DNA of 64,000 nt from Acidobacteriota bacterium (lineage in GTDB: Bacteria > Acidobacteriota > Terriglobia > Terriglobales > Acidobacteriaceae), in contig JAGWNX010000006.1 of NCBI GenBank assembly GCA_028872955.1, positions 19,568-83,567 on the forward strand, written 5' to 3'. Positions within the stretch are counted from its first letter, which is position 1. Every line of letters starts with the position of its first letter. Positions 1 through 10,558 of the stretch are shown here, in pieces. A program made the position numbers and the translations under genes. Below the pieces are notes generated by a model. It searched no databases. It had not been told where the DNA came from and worked only from the letters and a program-made list of their open reading frames with translations.

Positions 1-252
1 CCGCGCCGTGCGAATCTCGCTCAGCAAGGCCAGAACGTCTACCAGCCGCACGCCGCGCGCGACAGCTCGCTCGCTTGCACGCTGAATCACAGGCCCATCC
101 GCCAGCGGATCGCTGAACGGCACGCCCAGCTCGATCACATCGGCACCGTTGTCGATGGCCGCAAGCGCAATCTCGCGCGTCGTCGCCAGGTCAGGATCGC
201 CAGCCGTCAGGTAGATCACCAGACCCGGTTTGTTACGAAACTCGATCGCCAT
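1..252 (-). CDS. trpA: Tryptophan synthase alpha chain, N-terminal part (truncated by window edge)
   Basis: Reverse strand reads [59 protein letters not shown], typical TrpA; directly downstream of trpB. Confidence 0.93.
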   Translation of the reverse strand, partial: MAIEFRNKPGLVIYLTAGDPDLATTREIALAAIDNGADVIELGVPFSDPLADGPVIQRASERAVARGVRLVDVLALLSEIRTAR

Positions 253-270
253 ACTCTCCCCGTTGCCTGC

Positions 271-1494
271 CTATTTGTAACCCTTCAGGTCCAGCTCTTT
301 GGCCAGGATGCCCATGTCCTTGTCGCCACGGCCTGACAGATTCACCATCAGAATCTCGTCCTTCGCCATCGTCGGAGCCAGGCGGATCGCCTCGGCCACG
401 GCGTGCGCACTCTCCAGCGCCGGCAGAATGCCCTCGGTCCGCGCCAGCGTCACCGTCGCGGCCAGCGCATCCGCATCGCTGCAGGAGACATACGTTGCGC
501 GGCCCGTATCGTGCAGCATCGCGTGCTCCGGGCCAACGCTCGCGTAGTCCAGGCCCGCGCTCACCGAGTGCGTCAGCGAGATCTGCCCGGCGTCATCCTG
601 CAGCACGTAGCTGTACGTACCCTGCAGCACGCCCGGCACGCCGCCGCCATCTTTCTGGAACCGTGCCGCATGCTCGCCCAGCTTGGCTCCGCGGCCGCCT
701 GCCTCCACTCCAATCAGCTTCACCTCGGCATCCGGCAGAAACTCGTAGAACGCGCCGATCGCATTGGAGCCGCCGCCCACACACGCCACAATGGCTGCAG
801 GCAGCTTGCCCTCGCGCTCCAGAATCTGCTGCCGCGCCTCGATGCTGATAACGCGGTGGAAGTTCCGCACCATCGTCGGGTACGGATGCGCGCCCAGTGC
901 GCTACCCAGGATGTAATACGTCGTGCGGACGTTCGTGACCCAGTCGCGCATCGCCTCGCTGATCGCGTCCTTCAACGTAGCGCTCCCTGCCGCCACGCCG
1001 CGCACATCGGCACCCAGCAGGCGCATGCGATAGACGTTCAGCTCCTGCCGCCGCATGTCCTCCTCGCCCATGTAGATCACGCACTCCAGCCCCAGCAGCG
1101 AGCACACCGTAGCAGTGGCTACGCCGTGCTGGCCCGCGCCAGTCTCGGCAATAATCCGCTGCTTGCCCATGCGTCGCGCCAGCAGTCCCTGGCCCAGTGC
1201 GTTGTTGATCTTGTGCGCGCCAGTGTGCAGCAGGTCTTCGCGCTTCAGGTAGATCTTTGCGCCACCCAGCTTCTCGCTCAGCCGCTTGGCATAGTAGAGC
1301 GGTGTGGGCCGGCCGCAGTAGTTGTGCAGCAGGTCATTCAACTCGGCGTGGAAGGCGGGGTCCGCCTGTGCCTCTGCGTAGGCCGTCTCCAGCTCCTCCA
1401 GCGCGGCCATCAGCGTCTCCGGCACGTACCTTCCGCCGTACGCGCCAAACCGGCCGGGTACTGGACCAGCCATCTCAGGTGCTGTCGTCGCCAT
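271..1494 (-). CDS. trpB: Tryptophan synthase beta chain
   Basis: ORF with [20 protein letters not shown] (PLP lysine motif) and GGGSNAIG motif. Confidence 0.97.
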   Translation of the reverse strand: MATTAPEMAGPVPGRFGAYGGRYVPETLMAALEELETAYAEAQADPAFHAELNDLLHNYCGRPTPLYYAKRLSEKLGGAKIYLKREDLLHTGAHKINNALGQGLLARRMGKQRIIAETGAGQHGVATATVCSLLGLECVIYMGEEDMRRQELNVYRMRLLGADVRGVAAGSATLKDAISEAMRDWVTNVRTTYYILGSALGAHPYPTMVRNFHRVISIEARQQILEREGKLPAAIVACVGGGSNAIGAFYEFLPDAEVKLIGVEAGGRGAKLGEHAARFQKDGGGVPGVLQGTYSYVLQDDAGQISLTHSVSAGLDYASVGPEHAMLHDTGRATYVSCSDADALAATVTLARTEGILPALESAHAVAEAIRLAPTMAKDEILMVNLSGRGDKDMGILAKELDLKGYK

Positions 1495-1818
1495 CGTTCG
1501 CCTCTCCTTTGCTGCCTAACGCATCCACACACAGAAAAACCGCGACTCGGAGTGAGTGCGCGGCTCGGGGGTTCTACAGTTCTACTGAATTCGTACAACA
1601 AACTCTCAGAGGAACCTACACCGCCGACGCCGCTACCGGGGGCCAGTAGCGGAACGTAAACCAAAATCGGCTGGTAAAGGTCTTCATCACCATTCAAGAT
1701 ACACGCGGGAAGCCGAAACCGCAACTGCGGCCCAATGAGTCAGATTCTCCATCCTCAATGTAATCACCTGAATCCCTCCGGCTATACAGTCAGCGTTGAA
1801 TCCATCTACAACAACTAC

Positions 1819-4575
1819 ATGCCTTTGTCCTGGAACGAAATACGCGACCGCGCCACCGCCTTCTCCCGCGAGTGGAAAGATGAGACCTCTGAGGACGCCG
1901 AAGCCAAATCCTTCTGGGACGCTTTCTTCAACATCTTCGGCATCTCCCGCCGCCGCATCGCCACCTTCGAGACCCCCGTCATCAAATCCGACGGCCACGG
2001 CGGCTTCATCGATCTCCTCTGGAAGGGCAAACTCGTCGTAGAGCACAAATCCCGTGGCCGAGACCTCGACCGCGCCTTCCAGCAAGCCAAGGACTACTTC
2101 CACGGCCTCGAGGATCGCGACCTCCCCCAATACGTCCTCGTCTCCGACTTCGCCCGTTTCCGCCTCTACGACCTCGACCGCGACGAAACCCACGAGTTCG
2201 CCCTCAAAGACCTCCCCAAAAACATCCGCCTCTTTGGCTTCATCGCCGGATACCAGACCCGCTCCTTCGGCCAGCAGGACCCCGTCAACATCCAGGCCGC
2301 AGAAAAGCTCGGCCAGCTCCACGACCTCCTGAAGGACGCAGGCTACCGGGGCCACCCCCTCGAACTCTTCCTCGTCCGCGTCCTCTTCTGCCTCTTCGCA
2401 GAGGACAACGCCATCTTCGAGCCCCAGCAGTTCCGCGAGTGGATCGAGCAGCGCACCGCCCAGGACGGCTCCGACCTCGGCCCCGCCCTCGCCCACCTCT
2501 TCCAGGTCCTCAACACCCCCGAAGACGCCCGCGCCAAAAACCTCGACGAGCACCTCGCCGCCTTCCGCTACATCAACGGCAAACTCTTCCTCGAGACCAT
2601 CCCCCTCACCTCTCTCGACCGCCGCATGCGCGAGATGATCCTCGACTGCAGCAGCCTCGACTGGTCCAGCATCTCCCCCGCCATCTTCGGCGCACTCTTC
2701 CAGTCCATCATGGATAAGGTCGCCCGCCGCAACCTCGGCGCACACTACACCAGCGAAACCAACATCCTCAAAGCCCTCCAGCCCCTCTTCCTCGACAGCC
2801 TCCACGCAGAGTTCCAGCGCGTCCGCCGCGACTCCAAACGTCTTATCGCATTCCACGAAAAACTCGGCAACATCCGCATCCTCGATCCCGCCTGCGGCTG
2901 CGGAAACTTCCTCGTCATCGCCTATCGCGAACTCCGCCTCCTCGAACTCGAAGTCCTCCGCGCCCTCTACAACTCCCAAGATCAGCACCTCGACGTCAGC
3001 CAGATCGTCAACGTCGATGTAGACCAGTTCTACGGCATCGAACTCGAAGAGTTCCCCGCCCAAATCGCCCAGGTCGCCCTCTGGATGACCGACCACCAGA
3101 TGAACCAGAAGGTCTCCGAAGAGTTCGGCCAATACTTCGCCCGCCTCCCCCTCAAAAAATCCCCAAACATCACCCACGGCAACGCCCTCACCCTCGACTG
3201 GGCAACCATCATCGCCCCCAAAGACCTCAGCTATATCGTGGGCAATCCACCCTTCATCGGCAAAAAGGAACAAACTGCACAGCAGAAGAGTGAGGTATTG
3301 GCGCTCTTCAGTGGCACCAAAGGTTCAGGCGTTCTGGATTATGTTTGCTGCTGGTATCTGGCTGCGGTCGACTACATGGCGACTAATAGATCAATCCGAA
3401 CCGCCTTTGTGTCAACTAACTCCATCACGCAAGGCGAACAGGTCGGAGTCCTATGGCCTGGGTTACTGCAGCGCGGTGTGTCCATAGAGTTTGCACATCG
3501 TCCTTTTCAGTGGACAAATGAAGCAAAAGGAATGGCCGCAGTTCACTGCGTGATTGTTGGCTTTAGCTTATCCAATCAAAACGAGAAGCAACTTTACGAG
3601 TACGAAACAATAAGGTCGCGCCCTAATGCTGTCACCGCGACACATATAAACCCATATCTTGTCGACGCGGTTGATGCGTTTATCGTTCGTCGAACCTGGC
3701 CTATCTGTGCGGACGCACCCGAAATGAACTACGGAAGTATGCCAATCGACAATGGTTGGCTCATCCTATCGGATAATGAGCGAAGGGAACTTCTACAAGA
3801 GGAACCGCACGCGCGACCCTACATCCGCCGCTATATGGGTGGCGAAGAATTCCTAAACGGTATTGATCGGTATTGTCTATGGCTAGTTGATATTGACCCG
3901 GCAATGTTGCGCCAGCTTCCCAGAGTATCCGTGCGTGTCGCAGGGAATAGGAAATATCGTCTGAGCAGCGACCGGCAGACGACACGAAATCTCGCGAGAA
4001 CACCAACCCTGTTTGGTGAGATACGGCAACCAAACTCAACATATCTTTTCGTTCCAAAGGTCTCGTCTGAACTCAGACGATATCTGCCAATAGGATTCAA
4101 CAAGCCCTCGATTATTGCGAGCGGTACGGCCCTAATCGTAAAAGAAGCAACAAAATTTCACTTCGGGGTACTGTCCTCTCTAATGCACAGTGCCTGGATG
4201 AGAACCGTCTGTGGACGGATGAAGTCGGACTACCAGTACTCCGCCGGCATCGTCTACAACAACTTCCCCTGGCCCGAACCCACCCCCAAACAACGCGCCG
4301 CCATCGAGACCGCCGCCCAGGCCGTCCTGGATGAGCGCGCCCGCCACCCCGACTCCACCCTCGCCGACCTCTACGACCCACTCTCCATGCCCCCCGGCCT
4401 CGTCAAAGCCCACCAGACCCTGGACCGCGCCGTGGACGCCGCCTACGGCCGTACCAACTTCAGAACCGAAGCCGAGCGCGTCGCCTTCCTGTTTACCTTG
4501 TATGAACGGTTGACCTCACTCTTCCCCACAGAGAAGAAGCCTGCGCGGCGAGGCACCCGGCGCAGGACGACGTAG
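1819..4575 (+). CDS. MmeI-like Type IIG restriction endonuclease/N6-adenine methyltransferase fusion
   Basis: PD-(D/E)XK-like IDLLWKGKLVVEHKSRG near the N-terminus, SAM motif DPACGCGNFL, catalytic NPPF, and post-TRD block GRMKSDYQYSAGIVYNNFPWP. ORF track starts at 1735; ATG at 1819 (MPLSWNEIRDRA) is the more likely start. Confidence 0.85.
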   Translation: MPLSWNEIRDRATAFSREWKDETSEDAEAKSFWDAFFNIFGISRRRIATFETPVIKSDGHGGFIDLLWKGKLVVEHKSRGRDLDRAFQQAKDYFHGLEDRDLPQYVLVSDFARFRLYDLDRDETHEFALKDLPKNIRLFGFIAGYQTRSFGQQDPVNIQAAEKLGQLHDLLKDAGYRGHPLELFLVRVLFCLFAEDNAIFEPQQFREWIEQRTAQDGSDLGPALAHLFQVLNTPEDARAKNLDEHLAAFRYINGKLFLETIPLTSLDRRMREMILDCSSLDWSSISPAIFGALFQSIMDKVARRNLGAHYTSETNILKALQPLFLDSLHAEFQRVRRDSKRLIAFHEKLGNIRILDPACGCGNFLVIAYRELRLLELEVLRALYNSQDQHLDVSQIVNVDVDQFYGIELEEFPAQIAQVALWMTDHQMNQKVSEEFGQYFARLPLKKSPNITHGNALTLDWATIIAPKDLSYIVGNPPFIGKKEQTAQQKSEVLALFSGTKGSGVLDYVCCWYLAAVDYMATNRSIRTAFVSTNSITQGEQVGVLWPGLLQRGVSIEFAHRPFQWTNEAKGMAAVHCVIVGFSLSNQNEKQLYEYETIRSRPNAVTATHINPYLVDAVDAFIVRRTWPICADAPEMNYGSMPIDNGWLILSDNERRELLQEEPHARPYIRRYMGGEEFLNGIDRYCLWLVDIDPAMLRQLPRVSVRVAGNRKYRLSSDRQTTRNLARTPTLFGEIRQPNSTYLFVPKVSSELRRYLPIGFNKPSIIASGTALIVKEATKFHFGVLSSLMHSAWMRTVCGRMKSDYQYSAGIVYNNFPWPEPTPKQRAAIETAAQAVLDERARHPDSTLADLYDPLSMPPGLVKAHQTLDRAVDAAYGRTNFRTEAERVAFLFTLYERLTSLFPTEKKPARRGTRRRTT

Positions 4576-4594
4576 GTACCCTGGCCCACCCGGC

Positions 4595-6982
4595 CTACGT
4601 CTTCTGCACGCGGTGGACATCCCGCACACCGCTTACCTTGCGCAGGTTCTGCACCAGCTTGTTCAGGTGCCGCAGGTCGAGCGTCTCCACCACAAACTCC
4701 ACCGCCGCCGTGCCATCGTCCAGCCCGCGCGACTCCATGCTGCGGATGTTCGTCCCGTCCTCCGCGATGATGGCCGTAAACTCCTTCAGCAGGCCGGCGC
4801 GGTCGTCGCAGATGACCGTGAGCTTCACCGGGTAGGTGGGCTGCTTCTCCTTGCCCGGTTCGGTCGGCATCGGCGCCCACTCCACCTGGATGCGGCGGTC
4901 CGACTCGTACAGCAGGTTCTGGACGTTGGGGCAGCTGCGCGCATGCACGGCCACACCCTTGCCGCGCGTCACGTAGCCGATGATCTCCTCGCCGCGAATC
5001 GGATTGCAGCAGCGCGCGCGGTACACCAGCAGGTCGTCCTGCCCCTCCACCTGCAGCGACTCCGAACCCTTGCTGAAGTAGACGCGCTTGACCGCCTCCG
5101 ACATCTGGCTGGCAGGCCCGGTTGCCGCAGCCTCCGGCGTCGCCACCTCGTCCGCCATCGTCGAGCCCGGCTCCAGCCGATTCAGAATCTGGCGCGCCGA
5201 GTACTTGCCAAAGCCGATGCCCGCCAGCAGCTCCGGCTGGCCGCCCAGGCCATACTCGCCGGCCACCTTCGTAAACTCCGCCTCGCCAAACTTATGCAGG
5301 CTGATCTTGTACTTGCGCGCCTCGCGCTCCAGCAGCTTGCGGCCAATCTCGATCGCGCGTTGACGCTCATGCTCGTTCAGCCAATGCTTGATCTTGTTGC
5401 GCGCACGCGAGCTCTTGGTAAAGCTCAGCCAGTCACGGCTGGGCGCGTGGCCGACCTGCGTGCTGATCTCCACAATGTCGCCATTGCGCAGCTTGGTGCG
5501 CAGCGGCACCATGCGCCCATTCACCTTGGCCCCCACCGTGGAGTTGCCCACCTCCGTGTGGATGGCATAGGCGAAGTCCACCGGGCTGGCATCCTTGGGC
5601 AGCACCACCACCTTGCCCTTGGGCGTAAAGGTGTACACCTCCTCCGGGTACAGGTCGATCTTGAGCGTCGACATGAACTCGTTGGGGTCCTGCATCTCGC
5701 GCTGCCACTCCATCAACTGCCGCACCCAGGCCAGGCGCTGCTCGTCCTTGGCCGAGACGTTGTCGGTCGCCTTGTACTTCCAGTGCGCGGCAATGCCCTC
5801 CTCCGCCACACGATGCATATCTTCGGTGCGGATCTGGACCTCAAACTGGTGCCCGCCCGGCGCAATCAGCGTGGTATGCAGGCTCTGGTACATGTTGGGC
5901 CGGGGCATGGCGATAAAGTCCTTAATGCGCCCCGGCACCGGCCGCCAGATGCTGTGCAGCAGCCCCAGCAGCGCATAGCAGTCCTGCACCGTCTCCACAA
6001 TCACCCGCACCGCCAGCAGGTCATACACCTGATCGACCGGCAGCTTCTGGTCAGCCAGCTTCTGCTGGATCGAGTACAGACGCTTGATGCGCGACTCCAC
6101 CCGGCCGCGAATCTTGTGCTCGCGAAGCTTCTCCTCCAGCTCCGCCACCACCTTCTGCAAAAACTCCTCGCCCGGCCCGCGCAGCGTATCCACCTCAGAG
6201 GAGAGCTGGTCGTAGGTGATGGGGTCGGTGTAGCGAAAGGCCAGGTCCTCCAGCTCGCCACGCAGCTTGCCCATGCCCAGCCGATGCGCCAGCGGCGCGT
6301 ACACATCCAGCGTCTCGCGGGCGATCTTCTGCTGCTTCTCCGGCTTCAGATGCTCCAGCGTGCGCATGTTGTGCAGCCGGTCGGCCAGCTTGATGATGAC
6401 CACGCGTACATCCGTCACCATCGCCAGCAGCATCTTGCGGATGTTCTCCGCCTGGTGGTCCTCGCGGTTGGCAAACTTGATCTTGTCGAGCTTGGTGACG
6501 CCCTCGACGATGTGCGCCACCTGGTCGTTGAACCGTCGCGCAATCTCGGCCGAGGTCACGTTCGTGTCCTCTACCGCATCGTGCAGCAGCCCGGCGGCAA
6601 TCGCCGTGGCGTCCATCTTCAGCTCGGCCAGCACCTGCCCGACCTCCAGCGGATGGATCACATACGGCTCACCGCTGGCACGCTTCTGGCCCTCATGCTG
6701 CATCAGGCAAAACGCCCACGCTTTGCGGATCAGCTCCAGGTCATCGCCGGGCCGGTTCTCCTTCACCGTAGCCAGCAACTTCTCAAACTTTGCCTGGTAA
6801 AGATGACTCTCGTCCGCAACCGGCGCATCTGGCCGGGTGGCAACCTCCGCAGCGGCAGGCGACGCAGCACTCTCCGCTACCGCCGACGGCGGTGCCTCGG
6901 CCGTCACCGGCGGCGGCGTAAAACCGCGCGGCCCACTGGGCTGCCTCCCTGCCTCGCTTGAGGCCGGCTTATTGGATGCCAT
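4595..6982 (-). CDS. Bifunctional (p)ppGpp synthetase/hydrolase RelA/SpoT family
   Basis: HD domain (HPLEVGQVLAELKMDATAIAAGLLHDAVEDT), synthetase domain, TGS (VYTFTPKGKVVVLPKDASPVDFAYAIHTEVG) and C-terminal ACT domain. Confidence 0.95.
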   Translation of the reverse strand: MASNKPASSEAGRQPSGPRGFTPPPVTAEAPPSAVAESAASPAAAEVATRPDAPVADESHLYQAKFEKLLATVKENRPGDDLELIRKAWAFCLMQHEGQKRASGEPYVIHPLEVGQVLAELKMDATAIAAGLLHDAVEDTNVTSAEIARRFNDQVAHIVEGVTKLDKIKFANREDHQAENIRKMLLAMVTDVRVVIIKLADRLHNMRTLEHLKPEKQQKIARETLDVYAPLAHRLGMGKLRGELEDLAFRYTDPITYDQLSSEVDTLRGPGEEFLQKVVAELEEKLREHKIRGRVESRIKRLYSIQQKLADQKLPVDQVYDLLAVRVIVETVQDCYALLGLLHSIWRPVPGRIKDFIAMPRPNMYQSLHTTLIAPGGHQFEVQIRTEDMHRVAEEGIAAHWKYKATDNVSAKDEQRLAWVRQLMEWQREMQDPNEFMSTLKIDLYPEEVYTFTPKGKVVVLPKDASPVDFAYAIHTEVGNSTVGAKVNGRMVPLRTKLRNGDIVEISTQVGHAPSRDWLSFTKSSRARNKIKHWLNEHERQRAIEIGRKLLEREARKYKISLHKFGEAEFTKVAGEYGLGGQPELLAGIGFGKYSARQILNRLEPGSTMADEVATPEAAATGPASQMSEAVKRVYFSKGSESLQVEGQDDLLVYRARCCNPIRGEEIIGYVTRGKGVAVHARSCPNVQNLLYESDRRIQVEWAPMPTEPGKEKQPTYPVKLTVICDDRAGLLKEFTAIIAEDGTNIRSMESRGLDDGTAAVEFVVETLDLRHLNKLVQNLRKVSGVRDVHRVQKT

Positions 6983-7073
6983 GGTTCATTATAGGCCGCG
7001 CCTCTGCAAGCTGCGCAAAGTGCGCGACCCCGTGGCGGCTTGCCGGGCGGCCATTCGCTCCCGCCGCAGCTGC

Positions 7074-7427
7074 TTAGAACAGCATCCGGACACCGACCCC
7101 CACCAGCAACAGCGCAAAGCCGCGTCGCAGCAACAGGTCGGGCACATGCTGGGCAGCGATTCCGCCAAACCAGCCGCCGATCAGAAAGCCGATCGCAATC
7201 AGCAGGGCCAGCCGACCATCCACGTTGCCGGCCTTCCAGTACTCCCAGAACGCCAGCAGCCCGATGGGCCCCAGCAGCGCCCCAAGTGAGGTGCCCTGCG
7301 CCTTGTGCTGATCCATGCCAAACAGGTACACCAGGCCCGGCACCAGAAACAGACCGCCGCCAATGCCGACCACGCCTGACAATGCTCCCACCAGCAAGCC
7401 CAACAACAACACCAGTCCTGTCTGCAA
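7074..7427 (-). CDS. Half-size TauE/SafE (DUF81) family membrane protein
   Basis: 117 aa, hydrophobic; GLLVGALSGVVGIGGGLFLVPGLVYLFGMDQHKAQGTSL is the TauE/SafE signature. Confidence 0.85.
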   Translation of the reverse strand: MQTGLVLLLGLLVGALSGVVGIGGGLFLVPGLVYLFGMDQHKAQGTSLGALLGPIGLLAFWEYWKAGNVDGRLALLIAIGFLIGGWFGGIAAQHVPDLLLRRGFALLLVGVGVRMLF

Positions 7428-7530
7428 AGCGCCTCCTCGGCCATCCTGAAATGCCTTTATATTACTCCATTGTTATGTTGTGATTTTATGCAGCCACAAT
7501 CTCGCCCGCAATCCTTGCCTCAAGACAAAA

Positions 7531-7562
7531 ACCCTCCTGGAGCAAATGCTCGCAGGAGGGGG
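7531..7562 (-). terminator. Rho-independent terminator after MIOX gene
   Basis: CCTCCTGCGAGCATTTGCTCCAGGAGG stem-loop followed by GTTTTTG on the minus strand. Confidence 0.75.
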
Positions 7563-7597
7563 TCAGGAGGTGAATTCAACGAAAGGATCGCTGGCTG

Positions 7598-8464
7598 CTA
7601 CCAGTCGATCTCGGCAGGAAAGAACTCGGCGAACAGGTCGTCGTAGTAGGGCTTCAATTGCTTGAAGTCCGGCTTGGTGTGGCCCTTGGAGTACAGATCG
7701 TACGGGTTGAACTTGCGCACCCACTCCAGCATCTCGCGGTCGTGGTCGTTCATCAGGTGCTGGTACGCGTCGTGCCGGTGCCACGCATAGAACGAGTGGT
7801 AGCGCAGCATGGCCAGCGCAGGCTGCGGCAGGTACGGCTTCATCACCTCGTAGATGTAGCCATCGTGGCCAAACGACATGTGCACGTTGTCCAGGCCGCA
7901 GTTGGGCTCGTAGATACCGTACTTCGTGCTGTAGACCGGGTGATTCAGATCCAGGTTGGCCTTGAAGTACTCCGGAAACACGATCTGGTTCGAGTAGGCG
8001 CAGCCTACCGGGAAGGTATCGCCCACCACGCCCCACTGCGGCTCTCCCCACAGGCACAGCACCTTGCCCAGGTCGTGAATAAAGCCGGTCAGCACAAACC
8101 AGCGCGGATGACCATCGCGGCGGATCGCCTCGGAAGTCTGCAGCAGATGCTCGATCTGGGTCAGATCCGTGTCCGGGTCGCTGTCGTCCACCAGCGTGTT
8201 CAGGAACTCGGCCGCCTGCCAGATGGACTTTTTGCCCTTGTTCAGGCTGAAGTACTCCTTCTCTTTCTGCTGCACGTAGTCAAAGGTCTGGTGCTGGTGG
8301 TTCAGGCGATAGAACTCGGCCACACCAGGGTTAGCCTCCGCGTCATACTGGCGGAACTCCTGCTCGCTCTTGCCCTCTTTGTACCGGCCCACCAGAAACT
8401 CTTCCCACTGCTCCATCTCGTCGTGCGCGCCCTGGGGTACGCTGGTGATCGCTGTCGCTGCCAT
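7598..8464 (-). CDS. Inositol oxygenase (MIOX family)
   Basis: Characteristic MIOX blocks: [84 protein letters not shown] track extends to 8554, but ATG at 8464 has a good SD (AAGGAGCACAGGGA) and lies downstream of the operator-like site. Confidence 0.9.
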   Translation of the reverse strand: MAATAITSVPQGAHDEMEQWEEFLVGRYKEGKSEQEFRQYDAEANPGVAEFYRLNHQHQTFDYVQQKEKEYFSLNKGKKSIWQAAEFLNTLVDDSDPDTDLTQIEHLLQTSEAIRRDGHPRWFVLTGFIHDLGKVLCLWGEPQWGVVGDTFPVGCAYSNQIVFPEYFKANLDLNHPVYSTKYGIYEPNCGLDNVHMSFGHDGYIYEVMKPYLPQPALAMLRYHSFYAWHRHDAYQHLMNDHDREMLEWVRKFNPYDLYSKGHTKPDFKQLKPYYDDLFAEFFPAEIDW

Positions 8465-8515
8465 TCCCTGTGCTCCTTCAGCCTGCTGCAGCGCCGTCTC
8501 GCGGGCAGCAGTTAC

Positions 8516-8527
8516 GTTAGCGGTAAC
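8516..8527. promoter_or_regulatory. Candidate LacI-family operator GTTAGCGGTAAC
   Basis: Near-palindrome centred on CG, in the MIOX upstream region; identical 12-mer at 12061-12072. Confidence 0.65.
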
Positions 8528-8648
8528 TATAAGGAGAACGCGCCTCCCGGTCAAGCAAAATCTTTACCCCGCTCTTGCCCGTGCGCGCTGGGCGTCCGCT
8601 CTGGTAGAGTGCTCGGCAATGCGCTCTCCGCTACCCTGCCCTCGACGG

Positions 8649-9451
8649 ATGCCCTACACCCTGCTGGCCTGCACCGTGGCCCTTTGCACCCTGACCGCCC
8701 CGGCACCTGCCCAGGCCACCCCACCCCCGTGGTTCCAGCCTGGGCCCAGCCGGGCTCTGCCACCCACACCCAGGTTGCCCCGCCTGCGGAGTTCCACCGC
8801 GCCAGCACCACCCTACAGCAGCCGCTGGGCATCTTTACCGCGCAGACCGACGTAGGCTCCGCCGTTGTGCCGGGCAGTGCCAGCCTGGACGCCGCCATCG
8901 GCACCTACACCGTCCGCTCCGCCGGCTACAACATCTGGTACGGCCGCGACGAGTTTCGCATGCTGTGGCAGCGAGTGACCGACGACGATCTCTCGCTGGC
9001 GGCGGACATCAGCTTCCCCAACCCGGACGGCTACGGCGACCGCAAGGCCGTGCTGATGGTGCGGGCCTCACTGGACGACGACGCCCCGGAGGCCTTCATC
9101 GGGCTGCACGGCGCCGGGATGATCCAACTCGCGCTGCGGCCCACGCGCGGCGCACCTGTCACGGATCTGGAGTACCGCATCAACAGCCGTGGCATGGTGG
9201 CAGGCCCCACCACCGGCGGCCTGGCTACCCTGACCGCGCAACGCATCGGGCTGCGCAAGCACGGCGAATCCTTCAGCCTCTACGTTAGCGTCTCCGGTGA
9301 GCCCATGCACGCCTTTGGCCCACCCATCCACCTGGCGCTACCCGGGCCGTACTATGTGGGCATCGGGTTCTGCTCGCACCTGCCCGCCACCGTGGACTCC
9401 GCCAGGTTCAGCAACGTAATGCTGATGCACGGACCCGCCGAGCCACGCTGA
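8649..9451 (+). pseudogene. Secreted concanavalin-like beta-sandwich protein with apparent frameshift after the signal peptide
   Basis: Signal peptide MPYTLLACTVALCTLTAPAPAQATPP in one frame; mature region VVPAWAQPGSATHTQ...IFTAQTDVGS...GPAEPR in another. A single base change in the C run at 8724-8728 would join them. Confidence 0.55.
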
Positions 9452-9474
9452 GCCGCTGACTTGCCGCACCGGAG

Positions 9475-10485
9475 CTAGCTGCCGCCGCTGGAGCGCCGCA
9501 CCACCAGCCGAGGCTCCACCAGCGCCTTGCGCGGCTGGGTGCCCTTCTTGTCCGAGAGCTCCAGCGCCATCTCGCCGGCGATGCGGCCCAACTCGGCCGT
9601 GCCGTGATCGACTGAGCTGAGCGGCACACGCAGGTAGTCTGCATAGCGGAAGTTGCCGCAGCCAACGATTGCAATGTCCTCTGGCACGCGAAGCCCGGCC
9701 TGCAGCGCAGCCTCAATGGCGCCCATGGCGGTCATGTCGTTGTAGCAGAAGACCGCATCGGGCCGCTGGTCGAGGGCAAGCAGCGTGCGCATGGCCTCAA
9801 AGCCGATGCGGTCGCCACGCTCCTCCAGCCGATGCCGTACGATCACCAGCTCCTCATCAACGCTGTGACCTAGCCCCGCCAGGGCTCGCCGGTAGCCGGT
9901 CAGACGGTCAACCGCAGGACTAATGTGCGTGGCGCCGATGTGCGCGATGCGCTTGCGCCCCAGGCTGGCCAGATGCGTCGTGGCAATCTCGCCCACCTTC
10001 ACGTCGTCAGAACCCACAAAGCTGCCCTGCTGCCCGGCAAAGTTGCGGTCAAACAGCAGGTAGGGCTTGGGCTCGTCCCCGGGCTCGAAGAACTCGGCCA
10101 GCTCCTCCTGGCAGGAGGCCAGAATCAGCACGTCCACACCGCGCAGCAGCAGCGTGCGAATCTCCTGCCGCTCCACCTCAGGATCTTCCTCAGAAGAGGC
10201 AAGAATCAGCGCGCGGTTGCTGGCCCGCAGCACGCCGCTCAGCGCCTTGGCAAACTCCGCAAAGTAGGGCTGCAACAGGTCTGGCACCACCAGCCCGACG
10301 GTAAACGTCTTGCCGCTGGCCAGGCCGCGCGCCAGCATGTTGGGCTTGTAGTTCAGCTCCTTCATGCGGTCCAGCACACGCTTGCGCGTGGCCTCTCCGA
10401 TGTCAGGATTGCCGCGCAACACCTTGGATACCGTCACGACGGAGACGCCAAGATCCAGCGCAATGTCTTTTAGTCGAACCGCCAT
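9475..10485 (-). CDS. LacI-family transcriptional regulator
   Basis: MAVRLKDIALDLGVSVVTVSKVLRGNPDIGEATRKRVLDRMKELNYKPNMLAR HTH followed by periplasmic-binding-like domain. Start trimmed from 10527. Confidence 0.95.
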   Translation of the reverse strand: MAVRLKDIALDLGVSVVTVSKVLRGNPDIGEATRKRVLDRMKELNYKPNMLARGLASGKTFTVGLVVPDLLQPYFAEFAKALSGVLRASNRALILASSEEDPEVERQEIRTLLLRGVDVLILASCQEELAEFFEPGDEPKPYLLFDRNFAGQQGSFVGSDDVKVGEIATTHLASLGRKRIAHIGATHISPAVDRLTGYRRALAGLGHSVDEELVIVRHRLEERGDRIGFEAMRTLLALDQRPDAVFCYNDMTAMGAIEAALQAGLRVPEDIAIVGCGNFRYADYLRVPLSSVDHGTAELGRIAGEMALELSDKKGTQPRKALVEPRLVVRRSSGGS

Positions 10486-10558
10486 CGCTTCTCTCTCGAA
10501 CATCGTACAGGCAAGCCGCATTCGCACAAAGCGATCTGCCTGTCTGTCGCGCTCGCCG

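Noticed and set aside
1687-3273. 528-aa minus-strand ORF antisense to the R-M gene
   Set aside because: Highly acidic, low-complexity translation is an artefact of the CTC/GAC-rich codons of the real gene on the other strand.
4613-6961. 782-aa plus-strand ORF opposite relA/spoT (and similar long antisense ORFs opposite rnr, mltD, tldD-like genes)
   Set aside because: Typical GC-rich shadow ORFs; no recognisable domain, and the opposite strand has a clear conserved protein.
7658-8640. N-terminal two thirds of the 597-aa ORF 7658-9451
   Set aside because: Antisense to MIOX; only the 3' part encodes a plausible protein.
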